This document shows, piece by piece, positions 28,739 through 37,132 of a stretch of DNA of 64,000 nucleotides (its first letter is position 1; each line of letters opens with the position of its first letter). The notes beneath the pieces are model-generated. The model was not told the DNA's origin and did not search any database. It saw only the letters and a program-made list of their open reading frames with translations. The DNA is from Idiomarina piscisalsi. GTDB taxonomy: Bacteria; Pseudomonadota; Gammaproteobacteria; Enterobacterales; Alteromonadaceae. The translations under genes were made by a program, and so were the position numbers. The stretch lies in contig NZ_PIQA01000003.1 in assembly GCF_003987095.1 (NCBI RefSeq), positions 62,001 through 126,000 on the forward strand, in the 5' to 3' direction.

Positions 28739-29011
28739 ATGAGCCGTACTGTATTTTGCGAATATTTACAAAAAGAAGCTGAAGGTCTCGACTTTCAGCT
28801 ATATCCCGGCGAGCTGGGAGAGCGTATTTTCAACCATATATCAAAAGAAGCCTGGGCAGAATGGCAGAAGAAGCAGACCATGCTGATTAATGAAAAACGC
28901 TTAAATATGATGGACCCTAATGACCGTGAGTTTTTAGAAAAGCAAATGACTGACTTCCTGTTCGAGCGTAAGGATGTTCATATTGAAGGCTACACACCGC
29001 CAGAAAGCTAA
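28739..29011 (+). CDS. yggX: Probable Fe(2+)-trafficking protein YggX
   Basis: 90 aa. The single conserved Cys (C6) in [17 protein letters not shown] and the [16 protein letters not shown] motif identify YggX, which protects iron-sulphur clusters from oxidation. It is downstream of mutY, the conserved order, and precedes a strong terminator. Confidence 0.96.
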   Translation: MSRTVFCEYLQKEAEGLDFQLYPGELGERIFNHISKEAWAEWQKKQTMLINEKRLNMMDPNDREFLEKQMTDFLFERKDVHIEGYTPPES

Positions 29012-29036
29012 CATCTAATCGCTTTAACTATGCCAG

Positions 29037-29062
29037 AGCCCCTTGTTTACAGGGGCTTTTTT
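29037..29062 (+). terminator. Intrinsic terminator of mutY-yggX
   Basis: AGCCCCT (29037-29043), 7-nt loop, AGGGGCT (29051-29057), followed by six T. Confidence 0.92.
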
Positions 29063-29185
29063 ATTTTTCTTGTCAATTTCTATGATTCTCTAATATATTG
29101 ACAATAGTTATAACTTATGGGCGTTACTGGAGCTCATTCGGGCAATCTGTTAGACTACTAACGAATTCAACAAAAGGGAGTCTTT

Positions 29186-30301
29186 ATGAAAGCGCCATCC
29201 TGGCGAAGAGCCGTACTGAAAGTGGGGAGTGCGCTCATCGCGCCAGATGAAACTGGGGTTAGCACCAAATTTTTATTACCCATAGCTCGTTTCATTAACG
29301 AGTGTCATGAACGCGGACAAGAAGTCGTTTTAGTTTCTTCAGGCAGTGTTGCTGCCGGCCGCAAGCATATTCATTTCGAACATAAAAAAGTACCTGTCGC
29401 TGTTCGTAAAGCAATGTCGGCAGTTGGCCAAAATGAAATGATGGGATACTGGTCGCGCTTTTTCGATTTCCCCTGCGCTCAGCTACTCATGACGCATAGT
29501 GACTTACGCGACAGAGCTCGTTATGTCAGCATCAAAAACACACTCAACAGATTGTTAGAACACAACATTTTGCCTGTTGTGAATGAAAACGATGCGCTTG
29601 CTACTGACGAAATGAAAGTTGGCGACAACGACAACCTGTCTGCAATGGTCGCAACACTTGTCGACGCTGATGCGCTCTTTATTTGCTCAGACATTGATGG
29701 GTTGTATGACGCAGATCCGAACCTCAACCCTGACGCTAAGAAAATACCAGTGGTTGAGCAAATAGATGAAAGTATCTATTCATTAGCTGGTGGTTCAGTG
29801 AGTGACGTAGGTACCGGTGGTATGCGCACGAAGATTGAAGCTGCTGAGAAAGCAACGTCGCATGGTATCGACACATATATTGTTAATGGTGGTAAAGGCG
29901 AAACGTTCGAATCTTTGCTGCAAGGCGAAATTCCGGGAACACTTTTCCGCCGTCAGTCTGATCCAATTAGCAATAAAAAGCATTGGTTAAGACATACCCT
30001 GGTTGCACAGGGCGAAATATTAATTGATGAAGGCGCAGAGAAAGCGCTGGTTGAGAACGGTGCATCGTTATTAAGTTCAGGCATCGTTGACGTACAAGGT
30101 GATTTTGATCGCGGTGATGCTGTGTTGGTGCGTAGTGCCAATGACACAGACGCTATAGCTAAGGGCATCTGCCAATACAGCTCGCACGAGCTTATGCACA
30201 TTAAAGGGCAGCAAACAGAAGATATCGCCGAACAATTTGGCTATAGCCCAATTACAGAAGTGATTCACCGCGACGATTTAATGATTTTGGAGGATTCATG
30301 A
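29186..30301 (+). CDS. proB: Glutamate 5-kinase
   Basis: 371 aa. First step of proline synthesis. N-terminal amino-acid-kinase domain (WRRAVLKVGSALI, VSSGSVAAGR, NENDALAT, GTGGMRTKIEAA) and a C-terminal PUA domain (about 280-360). Feedback inhibition by proline is expected for the family. AAAGGGAG ribosome binding site; the stop overlaps proA as ATGA. The 120 nt upstream hold possible but poor promoter boxes (TTGTCA at 29070 and TATATT at 29094, 18-nt spacing). Confidence 0.96.
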   Translation: MKAPSWRRAVLKVGSALIAPDETGVSTKFLLPIARFINECHERGQEVVLVSSGSVAAGRKHIHFEHKKVPVAVRKAMSAVGQNEMMGYWSRFFDFPCAQLLMTHSDLRDRARYVSIKNTLNRLLEHNILPVVNENDALATDEMKVGDNDNLSAMVATLVDADALFICSDIDGLYDADPNLNPDAKKIPVVEQIDESIYSLAGGSVSDVGTGGMRTKIEAAEKATSHGIDTYIVNGGKGETFESLLQGEIPGTLFRRQSDPISNKKHWLRHTLVAQGEILIDEGAEKALVENGASLLSSGIVDVQGDFDRGDAVLVRSANDTDAIAKGICQYSSHELMHIKGQQTEDIAEQFGYSPITEVIHRDDLMILEDS

Positions 30302-31551
30302 GCCAGCAATTAGCTAAAGAAATTTCACAACGTGCTGCCAAAGCGGCACGTGCCGTAGCAACGTTACCAGAAGCAGACAAAAACAAAGTTCTGCAAAAAA
30401 TGGCTGACGCTATTCGCGCACACCAGGACAAGATTATTGAAGTGAATAAGAAAGACTTGGTAGCAGGCAAAGAAAAAGGCCTAAGCGATGCCATGATGGA
30501 CCGTCTGGAGTTAACCCCAGAACGTGTCGAAGGTATGGCGTCTGCTATTGAAGAAATTATCAACCTGAAAGACCCAGTCGGTGACAGCTATATACTGGAA
30601 GAGCGTCCTAACGGTCTTAAGATTGAAAAGATGCGTATTCCACTTGGCGTTATTGCCATGATTTACGAAGCACGTCCTAACGTAACCGCAGACGCGGGTG
30701 CGCTATGCTTTAAGTCTGGTAACGCTGTCATTCTGCGTTGTGGTCGCGAAGCCATTGAAAGCAGTAAAGCCATTGCCGAAGCATTGCATGAAGCTTTAGA
30801 GCAAAGTGGTTTGCCAAAAGACGTTATTACCGTAGTGCCAACACCCGATCGCGAATTAATGACCGAGCTGCTGCAGCAAAAAGACTACATTGACCTGGTC
30901 ATCCCTCGCGGTGGTGAAGGTCTTATTCACTACGTGAGTGACACCAGTAAAATTCCAGTCATTCAGCATTACAAAGGTGTTTGTCACTTGTATGTCGATA
31001 AAGACGCTGATTTGGATAAAGCACTGGCTATTTTACTGAACGGTAAGACACAGCGTACTGGTGTGTGTAACGCATTGGAAGGCTTGTTGGTACACCAGGA
31101 CGTCGCCGATAAGTTCCTGCCTATGGCTGCTAAAGCACTAGGTGAGAAAGACGTCACTATTCACGCGGACAAACGCTCAGTCGGTTATTTTGATGGTGCT
31201 GATGAAATTGCCGATGACCAGTTCGGTGAAGAATACCTGGCACTGGAAATTGCCGTTCGCACCGTCGATGATTTCGACGCAGCGTTGGAGCACATTCAGC
31301 AGTTTGGTAGTGGCCATACTGAAGTCATAGTTACCGAGAACGATGACACGGCGAAGCGTTTCATCCGTGAAGTGGATTCAGCCGTCACTATGGCAAACGC
31401 GTCATCTCGTTTCTCTGACGGTGGTCAGCTTGGTTTAGGCGCAGAAATTGGTATTTCGACTAGTAAGCTTCACGCTTACGGTCCAATGGGCTTACAAGCG
31501 CTGACAACAGAAAAATTCGTGGTTACCGGTAACGGCCAAATTCGCGAATAA
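30298..31551 (+). CDS. proA: Gamma-glutamyl phosphate reductase
   Basis: 417 aa. Reduces gamma-glutamyl phosphate with NADPH to glutamate semialdehyde. ALDH-superfamily fold with GVIAMIYEARPNVTADA, the catalytic Cys in RTGVCNALE, and SSRFSDGGQLGLGAEIGIST near the C-terminus. Forms the proBA operon with a 4-nt overlap and ends at a strong terminator. Confidence 0.97.
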   Translation: MSQQLAKEISQRAAKAARAVATLPEADKNKVLQKMADAIRAHQDKIIEVNKKDLVAGKEKGLSDAMMDRLELTPERVEGMASAIEEIINLKDPVGDSYILEERPNGLKIEKMRIPLGVIAMIYEARPNVTADAGALCFKSGNAVILRCGREAIESSKAIAEALHEALEQSGLPKDVITVVPTPDRELMTELLQQKDYIDLVIPRGGEGLIHYVSDTSKIPVIQHYKGVCHLYVDKDADLDKALAILLNGKTQRTGVCNALEGLLVHQDVADKFLPMAAKALGEKDVTIHADKRSVGYFDGADEIADDQFGEEYLALEIAVRTVDDFDAALEHIQQFGSGHTEVIVTENDDTAKRFIREVDSAVTMANASSRFSDGGQLGLGAEIGISTSKLHAYGPMGLQALTTEKFVVTGNGQIRE

Positions 31552-31575
31552 TTGCGACAGACTTTCTGTCATAAC

Positions 31576-31609
31576 AAAAGCCCCGGCGCCAAAACGCCGG
31601 GGCTTTTTT
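31576..31609. terminator. Bidirectional intrinsic terminator between proA and waaA-kdkA
   Basis: AAAAGCCCCGGCG (31576-31588) pairs with CGCCGGGGCTTTTTT (31595-31609) around a 6-nt loop. Suits both the plus-strand proBA and the minus-strand gene ending at 31634. Confidence 0.93.
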
Positions 31610-31633
31610 GTGTCTGTTTATTACAAGCCAGTT

Positions 31634-33619
31634 TTAACGACGGTATCCCGTCAATAACTCAGGCCAGTCTCGAGATTCTTTCCAGTAAAAAGTTTCGTTC
31701 TTCTCTTTTTCTTTTCTCAGAGAGCGCAATAAACGCTGAATGTTAGCTTCTTTCCAGTCACCCTCTTCACGGAAGTCGCATTTATCAAAGTCGACTATCC
31801 AGGCTTTATCGTGGTCATCCAGCATCAGGTTATGACAGTTTAAATCTGAGTGATAGACCCCCGCGTCATGCAGCTCTTTAATGACCGCACCAAGCTTTTG
31901 CCAAAGTTCAGCCGATAACTGCTTTTCACGCAATAAACGAAAAACATCAACCGCACCGGGAATCACTTCGACAAGAATATCGGCTTTGTAGCTAAATACC
32001 CCTGTTTTCTCCATGCGGGCAGCAACAGGTCTTGGAACCGGTAACCCTTTTTCACGAAGCTTGAGTAGCAAATCGAATTCGTAAATTGCCCTGCTTTTCT
32101 CAGCGGGCTCTCTTAAAAATCGGTCTTTATTAATCTTCCCAACTAAACCACCGCGGTAATAGTGACGTAGCAACAAGCCCAAGTCACCCTGCTGAATAAA
32201 CCAAACCGTTGCCCGGCCGGTTGAATTACCCGCAATGGCTTTCTGCTGTTGCCAGTACTGTGCTGTGAAGTGCTTATCTTCAATTGCTTCAATAATGTCG
32301 CTATCGTAGCGAATAAGCCCGCGGGGACTCTGCTCTGTTTTTATCATACCGCTTCCTGTCAGAGTATATTCCAGTGCTCTCGCTAACACGCGTTGCGTTG
32401 CACCCTGATGCGTCTTTAAGACACCTTTAGCAGCATCATGTTGTTGTTTCATGACAGCTGGCTGCTGCAGCTTATTGATTGTTTTGACAATATCGTCAAC
32501 GCTTTCTACCCAGTTTACCGCGCTGGCTTTTGCCAGCTCCCCATAAACCTGTGGGAAATTAAAAACATGTTTACCAGACATAACATTGGAGCCAGCGGCA
32601 ATAACTTCAAGGGGGTTATGCCCTCCTCGTTCAATTAAACTGCCACCAATAAAACTCACAGGTGCTAACTGCCCCCAGAGCATCATTTCGCCCATGCTGT
32701 CCGCTAAAAACACATCGCAGTCACTCGGTATCGTTTCACACTGGCTGCGCCTCGCCAGTGTCAGTGAGCTTTCTTCGACCAGCTTTGCAACCGCATCAAA
32801 CTGTTCAGGATGTCTGGGTGCGATAATGAGACAGGCTTCTGGCTCTTCATTAAGAATGGCTTTATGGGCCGCAAGTAACAGCTCGTGCTCGCCGGGGTGA
32901 GTACTGCTGCCCAGCCAAATCCAGCGTCCTTTAGAACTCTCTTTCCATGAAGCCGCTTTTAACTTGTCAGTCTGACTAAGCTCAATATCGTATTTGAGGT
33001 TTCCATCGACAAGTAAACGCTCTTTCGGCACACCCAATACGCTCATTCGACGCGCTGTTTCTGTATTTTGTACCGAAACCAATACTAACTGTTGCCAAAC
33101 TGACTTCATTAAACAATGGAAACGTCTATACCCTGCAGCGGAACGCTCTGAAAGCCGCGCATTAAGCAAACACACCGGCGTGTTTTTCATGGCCAGTCGG
33201 TTGAGCATTTGGGGCCACAACTCGGTTTCCATAATCCAAACAGCTTTCGGTTTTAGCTTAGTCGCAAAACGTTTTGCAGCACCCGGAGTGTCTAACGGCC
33301 AATACCGGCAAGTCACGGCGTTGCTAAAGTGCTTCTCAATAAGCGCCCGTGCCGTTGGTGTCATGCAGGTTATGACCACCTTTTCCCCAGGGAATTGAGC
33401 AATAAACTGCTCAATTAAGCGTTTCGCTGCCAGGGTTTCTCCAACCGACACACTATGAATAACTATACAGCCTTCAAGCTCGCTACTGACAGCATCCAGC
33501 GCTAGACGCTCTGACCAATGCGAACGGTACCGGCGGTCTTTTTTGCCGCGCAGCCACAGCCAGACAAAAACGGCTGGAGTCACCAGCCGTAGTATTAATC
33601 CGTAAAGCCAAAGCATCAT
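31634..33619 (-). CDS. waaA: Fused Kdo transferase (WaaA) and Kdo kinase (KdkA)
   Basis: 661 aa in one frame. Residues 1 to about 420 are WaaA: an N-terminal membrane anchor, the SVSVGE motif with catalytic Glu (E61), METELWP, LNARLS and SFIGGSLIERGGHNPLE, which adds Kdo from CMP-Kdo to lipid IVA. Residues from about 425 to 661 are a KdkA-type kinase with the protein-kinase-like HSDLNCHN loop (H590, D592, N597) and IVDFDKC (D612 region), which phosphorylates Kdo, as in Haemophilus and Vibrio. At the junction M425 has AGGA 6 nt upstream, and the +1 frame reads TGA there, as if two genes once overlapped by ATGA. A bifunctional protein, separate internal translation of KdkA, or a frameshift near the junction are all possible. 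Confidence 0.88.
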   Translation of the reverse strand: MMLWLYGLILRLVTPAVFVWLWLRGKKDRRYRSHWSERLALDAVSSELEGCIVIHSVSVGETLAAKRLIEQFIAQFPGEKVVITCMTPTARALIEKHFSNAVTCRYWPLDTPGAAKRFATKLKPKAVWIMETELWPQMLNRLAMKNTPVCLLNARLSERSAAGYRRFHCLMKSVWQQLVLVSVQNTETARRMSVLGVPKERLLVDGNLKYDIELSQTDKLKAASWKESSKGRWIWLGSSTHPGEHELLLAAHKAILNEEPEACLIIAPRHPEQFDAVAKLVEESSLTLARRSQCETIPSDCDVFLADSMGEMMLWGQLAPVSFIGGSLIERGGHNPLEVIAAGSNVMSGKHVFNFPQVYGELAKASAVNWVESVDDIVKTINKLQQPAVMKQQHDAAKGVLKTHQGATQRVLARALEYTLTGSGMIKTEQSPRGLIRYDSDIIEAIEDKHFTAQYWQQQKAIAGNSTGRATVWFIQQGDLGLLLRHYYRGGLVGKINKDRFLREPAEKSRAIYEFDLLLKLREKGLPVPRPVAARMEKTGVFSYKADILVEVIPGAVDVFRLLREKQLSAELWQKLGAVIKELHDAGVYHSDLNCHNLMLDDHDKAWIVDFDKCDFREEGDWKEANIQRLLRSLRKEKEKNETFYWKESRDWPELLTGYRR

Positions 33620-33624
33620 GCCAG

Positions 33625-34401
33625 TTAACGCCAGTACTCAGCTATCCACTTAGTTGGCAACACCTTACGATACCATTTACCACTACGCCCTTCTAAAGCG
33701 TCATCGGGGTGCGGTTTACCGTGGAAAATAATGACTTTTGCTTCTTCCGGAATACGCGGCTCCTGAAAGAAGCTCAAAGGAAATGGGCGTAAGCAGTGGC
33801 GCTTAAAGCTTCGGCACCATTTTTCCGGCCAATATTTCAACTTATTCTGGCGGTCAACAAAGTGCGTAATGTACTCTTGCTCATTGCGTACATCGGCGGT
33901 AGCGGCGTCAGGATCTTTCTTCAGATGCTCAAGCGCATCATCGTGCGCACCAACATTAAAACGAAATACCGATGTATTACCTGTTGCATCGGACTTATCC
34001 CATTCCTTAATAACCATGAAGTCACCTTCAGGTTCGAAAAACTCGTCCAGGCTGCCAACAATGATAATGTCGAGATCTAGAAAGAGTGTCGGGCCCTCTA
34101 AGTCATAAAGAGGGTTTGCAAAGCAGGTTAACTTCAACCAGCCATGCGCTTTTGTCCAGGGAACTTGCTTGTCGAAGTCTTCAAAGCCAATTTTCGGAAT
34201 AGCTTTTACTTCAATCTCATCATTAATACCATCGAAGTCGTCCGTAAAGCACACAAAACGAAACGGTCGGCTCAAATGGCGGCTCACCATTGAGTGCAAC
34301 GTGTTTACATAATCGGGGCCGTATTTTTTGCCCCACTTTATACAAATGACATTTACGGTTTTTTGCTGAGACTGACTCTCTGCACTTTCAACCTGGCTCA
34401 T
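33625..34401 (-). CDS. Putative glycosyltransferase (GT-A fold, DxD type)
   Basis: 258 aa. The LFLDLDIIIVGSLDEFF stretch carries a DxD metal/nucleotide-sugar site (about residues 107-123) like GT8-type enzymes, after a VNVICIKWGKKYG N-terminal strand; a later IIFHGKPHP motif resembles the C-terminal His site of GT-A enzymes. No signal or membrane segment. It ends 5 nt before the waaA-kdkA start, so the two are one transcription unit and it may add a sugar to the LPS inner core. Donor and acceptor cannot be inferred. Confidence 0.75.
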   Translation of the reverse strand: MSQVESAESQSQQKTVNVICIKWGKKYGPDYVNTLHSMVSRHLSRPFRFVCFTDDFDGINDEIEVKAIPKIGFEDFDKQVPWTKAHGWLKLTCFANPLYDLEGPTLFLDLDIIIVGSLDEFFEPEGDFMVIKEWDKSDATGNTSVFRFNVGAHDDALEHLKKDPDAATADVRNEQEYITHFVDRQNKLKYWPEKWCRSFKRHCLRPFPLSFFQEPRIPEEAKVIIFHGKPHPDDALEGRSGKWYRKVLPTKWIAEYWR

Positions 34402-34498
34402 AAAAACTCCTGACTCTTAAACTAACGCGCATAATGCCATATTTTAGCAAATTTAGGTATGCTAATCTGATTGAGCTGGCTAACAACAAGGACGCACA

Positions 34499-35035
34499 AT
34501 GAATAAATGGTTATCCGCAGTTTTACTCACCTTGCTGCTGAGTGCCTGTAAATCACAACCAACCCCAGTGGCTGACGTTATCGATGAGTTCGATGCTGAC
34601 CGCTATTTAGGAAAGTGGTACGAAATTGCGCGAATGCCACACAGCTTTGAAGAGGGTCTGCAAGGCGTTACCGCTGAATACCGTTTAAATGGTGACGGCA
34701 CATTAGAAGTGACCAATCGTGGCTTTCATGTTGGAAATCAGGAATGGCAAACCGCCATAGGCAAAGCAGAGCCAGTTGAAAATATGAAGGCAGCCTATCA
34801 AGTGACGTTTTTCTGGCCGTTTTACGGTGGTTATTACGTTAGCTGGTTAGATGATAACTACCAACAGGCAATTGTCACCAGCGACTCGCATGAGTATTTC
34901 TGGTTTTTGTCGCGGACACCGAATGTGTCTCAGCCGGACTTAGATTATGCGCTCGCAAAAGCGAATGAATGGGGATACGACATCGACCAGATGATCATTG
35001 TCGATCATCCGGCCGGTGTGAATCATTCTAATTAG
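34499..35035 (+). CDS. blc: Outer-membrane lipocalin Blc
   Basis: 178 aa lipoprotein. Lipobox LLSAC (C17) after an N-terminal hydrophobic stretch, then the lipocalin GxW motif in RYLGKWYEIARMPHSFE, and SRTP near the C-terminal strand-helix region, as in E. coli Blc, which binds lysophospholipids. It shares a 4-nt TTAA with the deaD stop on the opposite strand. Confidence 0.93.
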   Translation: MNKWLSAVLLTLLLSACKSQPTPVADVIDEFDADRYLGKWYEIARMPHSFEEGLQGVTAEYRLNGDGTLEVTNRGFHVGNQEWQTAIGKAEPVENMKAAYQVTFFWPFYGGYYVSWLDDNYQQAIVTSDSHEYFWFLSRTPNVSQPDLDYALAKANEWGYDIDQMIIVDHPAGVNHSN

Positions 35036-36798
35036 TTAAAGCGACGTGCTGCGCCCTTTCCTGCCTGACGGCGCTTAGGGCCACGGGCATCACGATCACG
35101 CGGTGGACGTGGCCCTCGCTTCACTTGCTCATCACTTAGCTCAAGGCCCATTGGCTGCTGACGGACACGCGCTTTTTTCAGTACGTGCATCACATCTTTC
35201 GGCATACCTTTTGGCAACTGAACCAGCGAGTGGTTATCAAACAACTGGATTTGACCAATGTATTTGCTGTCCATAGAGGCTTCGTTAGCAATTGCGCCAA
35301 CGATGTCTCCCGGACGAGCGCCATGCTCTTTACCCACTTGAATTTTATACGTATCAAAGTCGATATCTGCGGCACGTTCGCCACGCTCTGCGCGAGGTTT
35401 ACGCTTCTCACCACGTTCGTTACGACCAGGACGCTCACTGCGCATTTCACGCACTGGACGGTCTTCTTTCAGGAACAATGGACGTTGTTTGTGCTGTTCA
35501 GTTAATAATGCCAAAGCAATATCTTCCGCTGACAATTCACCACTTTCCAGCCACTGCCCTAACAATTTCTTGAGTTTATCACTGTCAGCATGGGCGCTGT
35601 CAGCTTGCATTGATGCCTGAAGCTTTTCCAGTAATTGCTGTTGGCGATGCTGGCTCAGCTGTTTCGCATTTGGAACTTCGAAGAACTCTACTGGTGCGTT
35701 GGTTAAACGCTCGTAGTGACGCAATAAATGACGCTCTTTTGCACGGAAGAATAAGATAGCTTCACCTGAACGTCCCGCGCGACCTGTACGACCAATACGG
35801 TGAACATAAGACTCGGTGTCACTCGGTAAATCGTAGTTAATAACATGGGTAATTTCAGGTACATCCAAACCACGTGCTACAACATCTGTAGCAACCAGAA
35901 TTTCGATATGACCACTGCGCAACTGGCTGACTGTTTGTTCGCGTTGAGCCTGGTTTAAATCGCCGCTTAACGGTGACGCTTTGAAGCCTGCTCGCTGTAA
36001 TAACTCAGCCACATCCATAGTGTCCTGGCGAGTGCGCACGAAAATCAATGCACGTTGATACGGAGTTACTTCCAATAAACGAGTCAGAGCCGTCATTTTA
36101 GTCATGCCCTGAACTTTCCACGCTTTCTGTTTTATTGTCGCTTTTTCACGCGCAACCGCTTCAATCTGAATATTCAGTGGTTTATTCAGGAACGTTTTGG
36201 CTAGCTTACGGATAGCGTTTGGCATGGTTGCCGAGAACAGTGCACGCTGAGCTGTCTCAGGCACACCTTTTAAAATGGTTTCAATGTCTTCAATGAAGCC
36301 CATGTTCAACATTTCGTCGGCTTCATCCAATACCGCAACCTTCAAACCATCCAGTTGCAATACATTTTTATTCAGTAAGTCGATAAGACGACCCGGCGTA
36401 CCAACAACAATTGAGGTACCTTGTTTTAACGCTTTTACCTGCGGACCGAAAGCTGCACCGCCATAAACAGTAGCAACACCGACGCCACGCATCTGCTTAG
36501 AAAAGCCTTCTAAAGCTTCAGCAACCTGAATAGCTAGCTCACGCGTTGGTGTAACCACCAAAACTTGAGTCTGTTTCAGAGAAGGGTCTATTTTGGCCAG
36601 CGCAGGTAAACCAAATGCGGCTGTTTTACCGGTACCTGTTTGTGCTTCGCCCAGAACGTCGTTGCCTTCCAATAACGCAGGAATAGATTGCTGCTGGATA
36701 GGTGTTGGGGTTTCGAAACCCATAGCGTTCAGTTGTTCAAGCACAGCAGAAGGTAAAGCCATGTCGCTGAACGACAGGCTCGATTGAGTCTTTGACAT
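35032..36798 (-). CDS. deaD: DEAD-box RNA helicase DeaD (CsdA)
   Basis: 588 aa. Q motif (FETPTPIQ), Walker A (AQTGTGKT), DEAD box (VLDEADEML), SAT, RGLDVPEITHVINYD and HRIGRTGRAGR define the helicase core (about 1-370). A basic linker, a DbpA-type RNA-binding domain (about 470-550) and an RGP/K-rich tail follow. It helps ribosome assembly and mRNA turnover, especially in the cold. The start MSKTQSS at 36798 is preferred over an in-frame start at 36846. A predicted promoter far upstream gives a leader of about 180 nt. Confidence 0.93.
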   Translation of the reverse strand: MSKTQSSLSFSDMALPSAVLEQLNAMGFETPTPIQQQSIPALLEGNDVLGEAQTGTGKTAAFGLPALAKIDPSLKQTQVLVVTPTRELAIQVAEALEGFSKQMRGVGVATVYGGAAFGPQVKALKQGTSIVVGTPGRLIDLLNKNVLQLDGLKVAVLDEADEMLNMGFIEDIETILKGVPETAQRALFSATMPNAIRKLAKTFLNKPLNIQIEAVAREKATIKQKAWKVQGMTKMTALTRLLEVTPYQRALIFVRTRQDTMDVAELLQRAGFKASPLSGDLNQAQREQTVSQLRSGHIEILVATDVVARGLDVPEITHVINYDLPSDTESYVHRIGRTGRAGRSGEAILFFRAKERHLLRHYERLTNAPVEFFEVPNAKQLSQHRQQQLLEKLQASMQADSAHADSDKLKKLLGQWLESGELSAEDIALALLTEQHKQRPLFLKEDRPVREMRSERPGRNERGEKRKPRAERGERAADIDFDTYKIQVGKEHGARPGDIVGAIANEASMDSKYIGQIQLFDNHSLVQLPKGMPKDVMHVLKKARVRQQPMGLELSDEQVKRGPRPPRDRDARGPKRRQAGKGAARRFN

Positions 36799-36984
36799 AA
36801 ATTGTGTCTCACTATATTCCCATTTGCCTAATGACAAACAAAACAAATATGGGGTTATGGCCCGGCAACAGGAATCAGTGGTCAGTCTCTAAACTGTCTG
36901 GACTGGAATCAGGCGCTGCAACCCCGCGAATCAAGGGTGACCGCTGCCTCATCAGTAATGCGGTGTTCCTTGAAGGAGCTGCGG
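36799..36984 (-). promoter_or_regulatory. Long untranslated leader of deaD
   Basis: About 180 nt between the predicted start point and the deaD ATG hold no supported gene. On the minus strand the leader includes self-complementary pieces such as TCCTT-C-AAGGA near its 5' end. Long structured leaders are typical of cold-shock genes, including E. coli deaD. The rest of the 334-nt gap to gabD (37013-37132) probably holds the gabD promoter, which I could not place with confidence. Confidence 0.5.
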
Positions 36985-37012
36985 ATTATACGCATTTATT
37001 CAATAAAAGCAA
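36985..37012 (-). promoter_or_regulatory. Predicted sigma-70 promoter of deaD
   Basis: On the minus strand, TTGCTT (37007-37012), a 16-nt spacer and a perfect TATAAT (36985-36990), about 190 nt upstream of the deaD ATG. Confidence 0.6.
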
Positions 37013-37132
37013 TGCAACTGGATACTTTTTCGACAAAAAGCAAAATATAGGCTGAAATCATTGAAAAAGTTGAACCATTTGTGCATTTATTGCCTACATT
37101 AGTAGAGATAAATTTATTCAGTTGGAGGCTAT

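Noticed and set aside
29098-29103. Consensus TTGACA box upstream of proB
   Set aside because: The sequence 16-18 nt downstream (GCGTTA) is a poor -10 box, so I did not call it a promoter.
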